Source of the DNA: Pseudoalteromonas sp. S16_S37 | GTDB lineage: Bacteria; Pseudomonadota; Gammaproteobacteria; Enterobacterales; Alteromonadaceae | Direction of reading: 5' to 3' | Length of the DNA stretch: 64,000 bases | Assembly (NCBI RefSeq): GCF_014694405.1 | Contig: NZ_JAAUWV010000005.1 | Coordinates: forward strand, 62,001-126,000 | Shown here: piece after piece, positions 1 through 7,681 of the stretch | Position numbering within the stretch: the stretch's first letter is position 1 | Layout of the letters: each line of letters starts with the position of its first letter | Made by a program: the position numbers and the translations under genes | The notes under the pieces: generated by a model | Seen by the model: only the letters and a program-made list of their open reading frames with translations | Told to the model about the DNA's origin: nothing | Database searches by the model: none

Positions 1-837
1 GCCGCTTTTGCGATTGTTAGAGATAGCTTTGGTCATAAAGGAAGTGGCCAAATGATCACTTATCTTAACGGCATTGTGTGCTTTATTCCTGCACTAGCTC
101 CCCTACTTGGCGCTTGGTTAACCTTAGAGTTCGGTTGGCGCAGTAACTTTACCTTTTTGTCAGGCTTTGCCGTCATCGGCTTGCTATTATTAATGTGGTT
201 ATATCGTGAAACGAAACCTGCAGATAGTATTTATGAAGGCCATATCCTCAATTTAAGCCGCTTCAAGCCAATGCTAAAAAGCAACGAATTTATGTTTAAT
301 GCCAGCATTACTATGCTTGGCATGGCTGCCATGCTGGTTTTTGTGACAACCGCGCCTGGCTGGATCATGAATCAACTACACGGCTCTGTTTCTGTGTTTA
401 CGGCGTGGTTTACCGGCAATGCCGTTTTAAGTATCGTTGCCAGTTTTACAGCTCCTATACTAATCAAACGCTATAGCCGACTAGCATTAATCGTTGGATT
501 AAGTTTATTTATTTTAGGTGGTTTGACTATGCTGCTCGCGACACGTTATCAGCATCCTGCCGCTTTTATGCTGCCGATGTATATTGCCTCTATTGGCTTT
601 GCTTTTTCTCTTGGCTCTGCAGCAGGTAAAGCACTGTCAGGATTTGCCAAACAAGCAGGTACCGCCTCTGCGCTTATTGGTGTAATGCAAATGAGTGGAG
701 CGGGAACTTTAGCCCTATTAACACAACAGCTACATTTAGCAGCCCCTTACCAGTTAGCTTTGCACCTATTGTTAGTAACACCGTTCATGCTGGCATTATT
801 AGGTAAACATAAACAAACCCTACACAGTGCGGCTTAG
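1..837 (+). CDS. MFS drug efflux transporter, Bcr/CflA type (5' end cut by window)
   Basis: Inner-membrane proton-driven exporter of the major facilitator superfamily. The reading frame is open from base 1, so the ATG at 52 is internal and the gene starts before the window. About 278 C-terminal residues are visible. They hold several hydrophobic segments, the GWRSNF loop typical of Bcr/CflA pumps after a transmembrane helix, and a polar central loop followed by more helices. Substrate cannot be told from sequence; the family exports bicyclomycin, chloramphenicol and similar drugs. A short hairpin (826-845) overlaps the stop codon but lacks a good T tract. Family assignment is fairly sure, substrate is not. 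Confidence 0.8.
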   Translation, partial: AAFAIVRDSFGHKGSGQMITYLNGIVCFIPALAPLLGAWLTLEFGWRSNFTFLSGFAVIGLLLLMWLYRETKPADSIYEGHILNLSRFKPMLKSNEFMFNASITMLGMAAMLVFVTTAPGWIMNQLHGSVSVFTAWFTGNAVLSIVASFTAPILIKRYSRLALIVGLSLFILGGLTMLLATRYQHPAAFMLPMYIASIGFAFSLGSAAGKALSGFAKQAGTASALIGVMQMSGAGTLALLTQQLHLAAPYQLALHLLLVTPFMLALLGKHKQTLHSAA

Positions 838-1114
838 ACCGCACTTAGGTACTCAAATAGATATACTTATCATTTCCTTTGTAAATCATGTATCTATAAT
901 GGTAAACCATGTAACCTGCTAGACCTCCACTAATACAAAAATCGTATATACACATAATTAAATACTCTAAATTTTTATAAAAAAAGAAATAAATTATTCT
1001 TTACGTTACTAGCCCTTTCGATCTACTCTGTCTCCCCGTTAATCAATTGTTATTTATTTAACAATCAAGTTTAACAATCGCTTCACTCATTTTAACGAAC
1101 TAGAGATAATAATA

Positions 1115-2947
1115 ATGAAACTAAACAAGTTCACTTCAGCACTTATGTTTGCCGGTATGTGTGCAGCTACAAGCGCACAGGCTTCAGATGACCGCTACAT
1201 CATTCAAGTTGAAAATAATAATAAAGGCGTTGTAAAAGCGTTAGCAAAACAGTTAGGTGCTCAACTGCACGTGGATGGCGACGGATTTATCGCTGCAACA
1301 TTTTCTGGTAAAGACTTATCTCAAGTAAGAGGTTTACTAAACAACCCACACGTAAAACTAGTTGAGCAAGACTTTAAACGTGTTCCTCTTGGCATCTATA
1401 ACGATGACGCTGGAGATGCGATGACACAGCAACTTACACCGTATGCTGTTTATCAATCTCAAGCGAACCAGGTTACTTTCAACGCTAACGCGGGTATGAA
1501 AGTATGTGTTATCGACTCAGGTCTTGATAGCTCAAATCCTGATTTCATCTGGGGTAACATCACAGGTGATAACGACTCTGGTACTGGCAACTGGTATGAG
1601 CATGGTGGTCCTCACGGCACTCACGTAGCAGGCACAATTGGTGCTGCTGACAACAACGTTGGTGTTGTAGGTATGGCACCTGGTGTTGCGATGCATATCA
1701 TTAAAGTATTTAACGCCGAAGGCTGGGGTTACTCTTCAGACTTAGCGCACGCAGCAAACCTATGTTCGCAAGCTGGTGCTAACATCATCAGCATGAGTTT
1801 AGGTGGTGGCGGTTCAAACAGCACTGAATCAAATGCATTCGCTCAATTCTCAGCAGCAGGCGGGCTAGTTGTAGCTGCAGCTGGTAACGATGGTAATGAC
1901 GTACGTTCATATCCAGCTGGCTACCCTTCAGTAATGATGATCGGCGCTAACGACGCAAACAACCAAATCGCAGACTTCTCGCAATTCCCAAGCTGTGCAA
2001 GCGGCCGTGGTAAAAACGCAACTGAAGATGAGACTATCTGTGTTGAAGTGACAGCAGGCGGTGTTGACACACTTTCTACTTACCCAGCAGGCATGGCAAC
2101 ATCAGCTAACCTTTCAGTAGATGGTAATGTTGTAGCAAGCTCTGCAATGGAAAACTCAGGCACAGTTTCAGGTAGCTTGTTCTTCATGGGTACTGCTGAA
2201 GCGACAGACGCAGGTGCAGCTGGAAAAGTATGCCTAATCGACCGTGGCAATATCTCTTTCCATGACAAAGTAGCTAACTGTGAAGCATCTGGCGGTATTG
2301 GCGCAATCATCGTAAACAATGAAGCGGGTATGCTGTATGGCACATTAGGTGATACTAATGCAACAAGTATCCCAGCAGTAGGTGCTGCGCTTGAAGACCG
2401 TGCAACACTGATGTCTGCAAGCAGTGCAACTGTTGATATCGGTACTAGCGATTACGGTTTCATGAGTGGTACTTCAATGGCAACACCTGCGGTCTCAGGT
2501 ATCGCTGCACTAGTATGGTCAAATCACCCTGAATGTACTGGTCAAGAGATCCGCGCAGCACTTAAGGCAACCGCTGAAGATGCAGGCGCTGCAGGTAAAG
2601 ATGTTTACTTCGGCTATGGTATCGTTAAAGCCGCTGATGCGGACGCTTACTTAACTGCAAATGGTTGTGCAGGCGGTGACAACGGCACTAACCCAGGCGA
2701 AGGCAGCATCAGCCTATCAGTTTCTGGCTATAAGCAAAAAGGTAGCAACTTTGCAGATCTTAACTGGCAAGGTGCTAGCACTAGCCAAGTAGATATTTAT
2801 CGCAACGGTAGCAATATTGTCACAACTGCAAACGATAATAGCTATACGGACAGCATCAGTGGCAAGGGCGGCGGTAGCTACATCTACCAAGTATGTGAGC
2901 AAGGCAGTACAACTGTTTGTTCTGATACTCAAACTGTTGTGTTCTAA
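1115..2947 (+). CDS. Secreted subtilisin-like (S8) serine protease with PA insert
   Basis: Extracellular endopeptidase of family S8. Residues 1-23 form a signal peptide (basic MKLNK start, hydrophobic core, AQA before the cleavage point), and residues 27-90 look like an I9-type propeptide. The catalytic triad is D134 (VIDSG), H167 (HGTHVAG) and S454 (GTSMATP), with oxyanion N258 (AAGND). Residues about 310-440 are inserted between N258 and S454 and contain a protease-associated domain (VCLIDRG...GAIIVNN). The C-terminal 80 residues resemble a fibronectin type III-like module with two cysteines, probably removed or used in secretion. Secretion by a type II system is an inference from family habit. 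Single gene, with its own terminator at 2966. No close neighbour suggests a specific substrate. Confidence 0.93.
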   Translation: MKLNKFTSALMFAGMCAATSAQASDDRYIIQVENNNKGVVKALAKQLGAQLHVDGDGFIAATFSGKDLSQVRGLLNNPHVKLVEQDFKRVPLGIYNDDAGDAMTQQLTPYAVYQSQANQVTFNANAGMKVCVIDSGLDSSNPDFIWGNITGDNDSGTGNWYEHGGPHGTHVAGTIGAADNNVGVVGMAPGVAMHIIKVFNAEGWGYSSDLAHAANLCSQAGANIISMSLGGGGSNSTESNAFAQFSAAGGLVVAAAGNDGNDVRSYPAGYPSVMMIGANDANNQIADFSQFPSCASGRGKNATEDETICVEVTAGGVDTLSTYPAGMATSANLSVDGNVVASSAMENSGTVSGSLFFMGTAEATDAGAAGKVCLIDRGNISFHDKVANCEASGGIGAIIVNNEAGMLYGTLGDTNATSIPAVGAALEDRATLMSASSATVDIGTSDYGFMSGTSMATPAVSGIAALVWSNHPECTGQEIRAALKATAEDAGAAGKDVYFGYGIVKAADADAYLTANGCAGGDNGTNPGEGSISLSVSGYKQKGSNFADLNWQGASTSQVDIYRNGSNIVTTANDNSYTDSISGKGGGSYIYQVCEQGSTTVCSDTQTVVF

Positions 2948-2965
2948 AAACCCAACCTAATTTTA

Positions 2966-2989
2966 AGCGGGCTAGATAGCCCGCTTTTT
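2966..2989 (+). terminator. Intrinsic terminator after the S8 protease
   Basis: Perfect 8-bp stem AGCGGGCT / AGCCCGCT with loop AGAT, followed directly by TTTT, 18 bases after the protease stop codon. Confidence 0.9.
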
Positions 2990-3066
2990 GTTATCCCTTA
3001 TATCCGTTTATTTTCCTATCAAAACAGCTTAGACTGGCCGTACTGTTGTTATTTTAATAATTAATA

Positions 3067-3696
3067 ATGCTCAATCCCGAATCAGTAATCTCGTTTTTAA
3101 TCGCCAGTGCAGTAATCGCTGTAGCGCCTGGCCCTTCAAATGCCTTTTTGATGGCACAGACTTTCACTCATGGGCGACAAGCCGGAATGCAAAGCGCTTT
3201 GGGTTTTGCGGTGGGCGGAGTAATACACACCATTTTTGCTGTAGTTGGCCTATCCGCCATTTTAAAAGCCTCAGAAACAGCCTATAACGCCGTTCTTTAT
3301 ATTGGCGCAGCATATTTAGCTTATTTGGGGGTGATGACTCTCAAAGACACCTTTAAAAAACAAATTGCATGTGAAGATAAACCCCATGTAAGTACAAAAA
3401 AATCAGGCAACGTCTTTGTCCAGGCTATGATGACCGAAGTCCTCAATCCAAAAGTTGCTTTGTTTTTTATCGCCTTCATTCCTCAGTTTGTGGACCCAAG
3501 TCTCTCCTCTGCGACTTTGCAACTGGCAATATTTGGCCTTTTGTACCCAATACTCGCCTTTCCGATAGACTGTGCTTACATTTATGGTGGAGATAAAATT
3601 GCCGATTACTTTCGCCGCCATCCAAGCGCCCCGATATGGATAGATAGAATATCAGGGTTCATTTTTATTGCCTTAGCGGTAAATTTAATAGTGTGA
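3067..3696 (+). CDS. LysE/RhtB family amino-acid exporter
   Basis: Inner-membrane exporter of the LysE/RhtB/CadD superfamily, 209 residues, the usual family length. It shows the N-terminal signature [12 protein letters not shown] in the first helix region, then about six hydrophobic segments. The central conserved stretch [20 protein letters not shown] is diagnostic. The exported substrate (homoserine lactones, threonine, leucine or other amino acids) cannot be assigned. No good ribosome-binding site is seen before the ATG. Its stop codon lies immediately upstream of mgsA, so the two are probably co-transcribed. Confidence 0.9.
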   Translation: MLNPESVISFLIASAVIAVAPGPSNAFLMAQTFTHGRQAGMQSALGFAVGGVIHTIFAVVGLSAILKASETAYNAVLYIGAAYLAYLGVMTLKDTFKKQIACEDKPHVSTKKSGNVFVQAMMTEVLNPKVALFFIAFIPQFVDPSLSSATLQLAIFGLLYPILAFPIDCAYIYGGDKIADYFRRHPSAPIWIDRISGFIFIALAVNLIV

Positions 3697-3701
3697 GAAC
3701 G

Positions 3702-4160
3702 ATGCAAACAACGGAACAAACTTTACCAATCACTAAAAACATTGCACTGGTTGCGCATGATGGTAAAAAAGCCGCGCTTAAAAATTGGTGCCTGAATCAT
3801 AAGTCGATACTGCAAGCCCATAAACTTTATGCCACGGGCACTACAGGACATGTAATCGAAAAAGCAACAGGTTTGAGTGTAGAAAAGCTACTCAGCGGTC
3901 CTATGGGTGGCGACCAGCAGATCGGTGCAAAAATTGCCGAACACCAGATCCATATGCTGATATTTTTCTGGGATCCGCTGGCATCTCAGCCCCATGACCC
4001 AGATGTCAAAGCGCTATTGAGACTCGCTGCAGTGTGGAATATTCCGGTTGCATGTAATGAAGTCACAGCAGACTTGCTCATCAGCTCCCCTAGCATGAGC
4101 CAAGAAATATCGCGAGACTTACCTGACTACCAAGGCTATTTAGCTACTCGGCTTGATTAG
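3702..4160 (+). CDS. mgsA: Methylglyoxal synthase
   Basis: Converts dihydroxyacetone phosphate to methylglyoxal plus phosphate, a cytoplasmic bypass that releases phosphate when sugar phosphates pile up. The protein is 152 residues, like E. coli MgsA (152). It has the phosphate-binding ATGTTG and SGPMGGDQQ motifs with the catalytic aspartate, and the FFWDPL...[12 protein letters not shown] block with conserved His and Asp. A GTG at 3693 would add three residues and overlap the lysE-type gene. The ATG at 3702, preceded by GAGA, matches the family start better. It lies downstream of a LysE exporter and convergent with yegD. Confidence 0.95.
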   Translation: MQTTEQTLPITKNIALVAHDGKKAALKNWCLNHKSILQAHKLYATGTTGHVIEKATGLSVEKLLSGPMGGDQQIGAKIAEHQIHMLIFFWDPLASQPHDPDVKALLRLAAVWNIPVACNEVTADLLISSPSMSQEISRDLPDYQGYLATRLD

Positions 4161-4182
4161 ACCATCAACCATCTAGGTATTG

Positions 4183-5550
4183 TTAGCTGTAGATTTGATG
4201 CGCCCACTTAGTAAGCCCTGCGGTGACACTGCCAAAGTTGTCACCATTGAGCATTGGAATATCCCCCAACGCCTGAGTAAGCGCAGCTTTTAGCAGTGGC
4301 GATTGCGCACTTCCGCCCGTCAAATAAATCACATCCGGTTGCGTTTGTGCACAGGTGATCGCATCTTGTGCAAGATCACATATCTGTTTCAAACTATCGC
4401 TAACGGCCTCTTTCAGATCCGCCTGAGTGATCTCCTGAGATAGTTGCGGTTCAATACAGTCAAGCTTTGCTACATGCTGTGTATTACTCGATAATGAGAT
4501 TTTGCTTAGCTCTGCTTGGCGCACAATTTGATGACTCAATTTGCTATGTTGGATTTTCAATAGTCTGGCTAATTTGCTCGGTTCACTCACATCTCGCAGC
4601 ATCGCATTCAAGTTACGAGCATTAGCCTGTGAGTAGAACTCACTTTGCAAATGAAGATCATTGATTTTACAAGCTTGCCAATACAATTGATTTGGCATTG
4701 GCAAACCAGATTTAAGCGTAGAACCCAAACCACACAGTGGCATAAAGTTACGATAAGCAGTGGCAATATCTAAGTCGTTTCCACCAAGGCGTTTACCTGT
4801 ATGTGATAAAAAATCCTGATCTCGCATACTTCGGCCACGAAAACTGGGGCCCATCTGTACAAAGGAGCAATCACTGGTACCACCACCGATATCCACCACC
4901 AGTACTTTTTGATCTTCATGTAACCTTGACTCATAGTCGATTCCAGCTGCAAGTGGTTCAAATAAGAACTCCACTTCTTTGAACCCGGCACGCTTGGCAG
5001 CTTTAGTTAAAATATCAATCGCTTGCTGATTACTCTGCTCTCCACCCACCGCTTGAAAGTTGACAGGTCGCCCTATTACCGTATGTGTAATTGTTTGCTG
5101 AAGTTGCTGCTCTGCTCGCGCTTTTATTTGCATGATCATTGCTGTCGCTATATCTTCAAAAAATGCGATTTGCTGAGGCTTAAGCCCTATTGCGCCAAAA
5201 AAGGATTTCGGTGACTTAACAAAATAGCCTTCCTCAGGGAAGTCGATGTACTCTTCAATCGCTGCAGTACCAATCTGCAAACCTGTTTCGCCACTGGCTA
5301 AATCTAGATCTCGGCGTATGGCAGGCATGCCTTTGAGTAAGCTCGATCGAGAATGCTGATATGATTCAGCAAAATCCGTTCCCTTTAGCTTATTTGCCAC
5401 AAAATCAACCACTAGCGCATTGTGCTGGGCATAGAGTGTAGAGGGTAAATAACAGCGGCCGGCTTCTAGCTCAACAAGTTGTACTTGTTGTTCCTGCGCC
5501 ATTGTGCCTATTGCACAATTTGAACTTCCATAATCAAAACCAACAATCAT
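4183..5550 (-). CDS. yegD: DnaK-like Hsp70-family protein YegD
   Basis: Hsp70/actin-superfamily ATPase of the YegD group, 455 residues, much shorter than DnaK (about 640) because it has little beyond the nucleotide-binding domain. Phosphate-1 motif GFDYGSSNCAIG at the N terminus, phosphate-2 motif VVDIGGGTSDCSF near the middle, and an adenosine motif LTGGSAQSP near the C terminus are all visible. The start is set at 5550: a GAGGT ribosome-binding site lies just upstream and the protein then begins MIVGFDYG like E. coli YegD. A longer frame to 5598 has no such support. Cellular role is poorly known; chaperone activity is inferred from the family. It stands alone on its strand. Confidence 0.92.
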   Translation of the reverse strand: MIVGFDYGSSNCAIGTMAQEQQVQLVELEAGRCYLPSTLYAQHNALVVDFVANKLKGTDFAESYQHSRSSLLKGMPAIRRDLDLASGETGLQIGTAAIEEYIDFPEEGYFVKSPKSFFGAIGLKPQQIAFFEDIATAMIMQIKARAEQQLQQTITHTVIGRPVNFQAVGGEQSNQQAIDILTKAAKRAGFKEVEFLFEPLAAGIDYESRLHEDQKVLVVDIGGGTSDCSFVQMGPSFRGRSMRDQDFLSHTGKRLGGNDLDIATAYRNFMPLCGLGSTLKSGLPMPNQLYWQACKINDLHLQSEFYSQANARNLNAMLRDVSEPSKLARLLKIQHSKLSHQIVRQAELSKISLSSNTQHVAKLDCIEPQLSQEITQADLKEAVSDSLKQICDLAQDAITCAQTQPDVIYLTGGSAQSPLLKAALTQALGDIPMLNGDNFGSVTAGLTKWAHQIYS

Positions 5551-5687
5551 AGCGACCTCATACGACCAAAAAAGGGTCGCGCAGATTATCATAGCCAATT
5601 ATAAAAACTCAACCTAAATAATCCCTACCCCAGCCTCAGATAAGCGGATTTTCCTATTCGAGTTTATATACCGAGCAAACAGGCAAT

Positions 5688-6524
5688 TTAGAGCTTAGGC
5701 CTCACTCTTTGAAAGCGGGCAAACCGAGGTTTACCATATTTTGTAAAGCCTTGATGTCGATACGTTATTTGTGCACCAATTGGAGGTGGGTTATTACGAA
5801 GCTCATCACTAAAGCCAGTTCCAATTTTAAACTCAATTCCTTGTTCATTGACTACCTTGAGTGCCCCCATCATACCTGTGTACTTCCCTTGCCCAGGCGA
5901 ATAGCCCACAACAATAGCTTCAGCATCTTGAAATGGCTTGTACTTTAGAACCCGATCTGAGCGTCCAGCAACATGTAACGCATTCTTTTGATGTAACATA
6001 ACCCCCTCACCTTGGCGAGAAAGTACCTGTTGGTAGTAATCGTCTAGCTGTTGATCATTATAAAACTGCCATTGTGTTACAGCTTTGATATGCTCAGCAT
6101 TCATTTTTAACACTTCACCTTTATAATTTTGATAACGCTCCATAAATGTTTGCGTACTATTAGGTGAATCAAAAATGAGATATCGCACGCGTTGCCACTG
6201 GGCATCGGTGCTTTGTTTGGAACGCACGACTTTGCTGACAAAGGCAAACTGCCCATAACCTGACCATAATTCACCATCAAGCGGTAATATACCCAACGGC
6301 GCTATAAACCAAGCTGGTGCAGCTATTTCATAACCCCCTTTAGTTCTCAGCGATTGGCCATCCCAAATGGCTCTGACGCCATCGAATTTTTCACTGACTA
6401 AGTAATCTGAAATTAAGATGTTTTGGTGATATTGATTAGCAAGTTCTATACGCGGTAGCGGCTGCGCGATAACTTGTGATGCAACCCAAAGGGAGGTAAA
6501 TATTAACGATATCCATATTTTCAT
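5688..6524 (-). CDS. ATP-dependent DNA ligase with signal peptide (Lig E type)
   Basis: Minimal ATP-dependent DNA ligase of the proteobacterial periplasmic class, 278 residues. Residues 1-20 form a clear Sec signal peptide (MKIW start, hydrophobic core, QVIA before QP), so it probably acts outside the cytoplasm. Nucleotidyltransferase motif I is KFDGVRA with the AMP-accepting lysine K46. LDGELW (motif III, around E85), GEGVMLH (motif IV) and KYKPF (motif V) follow, then a small OB-fold-like end. No other DNA-binding domain is present. The ATG at 6524 has an AAGGAG site 6-7 bases upstream; the longer frame to 6605 would bury the signal peptide and run into the HAD gene. The family has been linked to DNA uptake; its role here is inferred. 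Confidence 0.92.
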   Translation of the reverse strand: MKIWISLIFTSLWVASQVIAQPLPRIELANQYHQNILISDYLVSEKFDGVRAIWDGQSLRTKGGYEIAAPAWFIAPLGILPLDGELWSGYGQFAFVSKVVRSKQSTDAQWQRVRYLIFDSPNSTQTFMERYQNYKGEVLKMNAEHIKAVTQWQFYNDQQLDDYYQQVLSRQGEGVMLHQKNALHVAGRSDRVLKYKPFQDAEAIVVGYSPGQGKYTGMMGALKVVNEQGIEFKIGTGFSDELRNNPPPIGAQITYRHQGFTKYGKPRFARFQRVRPKL

Positions 6525-6577
6525 TTTAAGGCTCCTTGCACTTATCGTGAGCCTTAAAATGTAGTCTAAAAACGACG

Positions 6578-7231
6578 TTATGCGAGTTGTTTTATGGTAC
6601 GCCAAGCCGCTTGTAGGTTTTCTACATTATAAGTAGCTTGAGAGAAATCTTGTTGTTTAGAATGATGATTTGGTACAACGATTGTTTGTAAACCCGCAGA
6701 GGTCGCTGAACTTAACCCTGTATGCGTGTCTTCAATCGCTATCGCCTCACTAGTTTTAAGCCCCAATTGGGTAAGCGCTTTGCAGTAAGGTTCAGGATGT
6801 GGTTTTGGATGCACAACATCATCTTTACACACGATACATCTAAATAAGTTATCGAGCGCATAGTGCTTAAGTACCGGTAACGCTTCAGCCCTTGTACTTC
6901 CTGTTACTAAAGCCACAATATAATGCTCATTTGCTTGTTTAAGCACTTCCTCTGCATAAGGCATCAGTCTGGGCGACATCGTTGTAGCAACATCAACGAA
7001 CAAACGGTTTTTCTGTTCAGCTAACAAGTGCGCTTGTGAATTCAATATATGCCGTTGATTGAGTATTTCAGCAGTTTTTAGCGTTGGTACACCTGAAAAT
7101 TCATCACAAAATGCTAACTCGTCATAGCTCACTTGCCAAGGAGCTAAAACTCGCATCCAGCTTTGAAAATGGAGCGCTTCAGAATCCACTAAGGTCCCAT
7201 CAAAATCAAATAAAATGGCTCGTAAACTCAT
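6578..7231 (-). CDS. HAD-superfamily phosphatase (beta-phosphoglucomutase-like)
   Basis: Cytoplasmic haloacid dehalogenase-type hydrolase of subfamily IA with a helical cap, 217 residues. Motif I FDFDGTLVDSE is at the N terminus, motif II is the TGSTRAEA region, motif III the lysine in DDVVHPKPHPEPY, and motif IV IEDTHTGLSSA. This pattern matches YqaB/YniC-type sugar phosphatases and beta-phosphoglucomutases; the substrate cannot be fixed. The start at 7231 is backed by AAGGAG six bases upstream. It is followed after 53 bases by the DNA ligase and preceded by the small gene at 7257, all on one strand, so the three may form one transcript. Confidence 0.88.
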   Translation of the reverse strand: MSLRAILFDFDGTLVDSEALHFQSWMRVLAPWQVSYDELAFCDEFSGVPTLKTAEILNQRHILNSQAHLLAEQKNRLFVDVATTMSPRLMPYAEEVLKQANEHYIVALVTGSTRAEALPVLKHYALDNLFRCIVCKDDVVHPKPHPEPYCKALTQLGLKTSEAIAIEDTHTGLSSATSAGLQTIVVPNHHSKQQDFSQATYNVENLQAAWRTIKQLA

Positions 7232-7256
7232 CACCCGCTCCTTGAACAAATTTAAA

Positions 7257-7556
7257 TTATTGGCTTAGTCCCGCAGGTGGCTCAGCGCTTGCTTCTAGGC
7301 CGCTTTCAACTTCAACGAGTTCATAGCCTCTTGGCTTTCTAACAACTTTCAATATCGGTTTTTCAAATGCTGATTTTAAACGTTCAGTATCCGCAAGCAA
7401 TTCATCAATTGTTCGTCCAAAAGGCGCTGCGCCTGTTTCAGACCAGTTGGTAACTTTTCCATTTAGGTTATATTCAACCTCATGAATTTGATAAAGCGCC
7501 TCTTCATCTTTTGTTGCTTCGCAAAAGATCACGCGATAATTCCAAAATCCAGACAT
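7257..7556 (-). CDS. Small conserved-looking protein of unknown function
   Basis: A 99-residue protein starting MSGFWNYRVIF, without signal peptide or membrane segment. It reads as a compact alpha/beta protein: FWNYRVIFCE, YQIHEVEYN, a short acidic helix IDELLADTERLKSAFEKP, then ILKVVRKPRGYELVEVE and a low-complexity tail. I do not recognise a named family with certainty. The ATG at 7556 has AAGAG about seven bases upstream; an ATG at 7571 would add five residues. The stop lies 25 bases before the HAD gene start on the same strand, so it is probably the first gene of a three-gene unit with the HAD phosphatase and the exported DNA ligase. Confidence 0.75.
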   Translation of the reverse strand: MSGFWNYRVIFCEATKDEEALYQIHEVEYNLNGKVTNWSETGAAPFGRTIDELLADTERLKSAFEKPILKVVRKPRGYELVEVESGLEASAEPPAGLSQ

Positions 7557-7627
7557 AGTTATTCTCTTCATTATATGATTTGTATGACTTTATCAGCTCT
7601 CGCTGTGCTTTTCATTACAGGTAATAA

Positions 7628-7654
7628 AAAACCCGCGTCAAACGCGGGTTTTTT
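7628..7654. terminator. Bidirectional intrinsic terminator
   Basis: Perfect stem AACCCGCGT / ACGCGGGTT with loop CAA, flanked by an A run on the left and T run on the right, so it works on both strands. It lies 28 bases past the stop of the TonB receptor (minus strand) and upstream of the small gene at 7257. Confidence 0.88.
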
Positions 7655-7681
7655 CATCATGTATGATCATTTGGGCTGTTT

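Noticed and set aside
2080..2343. Open frame of 87 codons on the minus strand inside the S8 protease
   Set aside because: Lies wholly within a strong gene, low-complexity Ala/Pro/Ser content, no ribosome-binding site; a shadow of the protease codon pattern.
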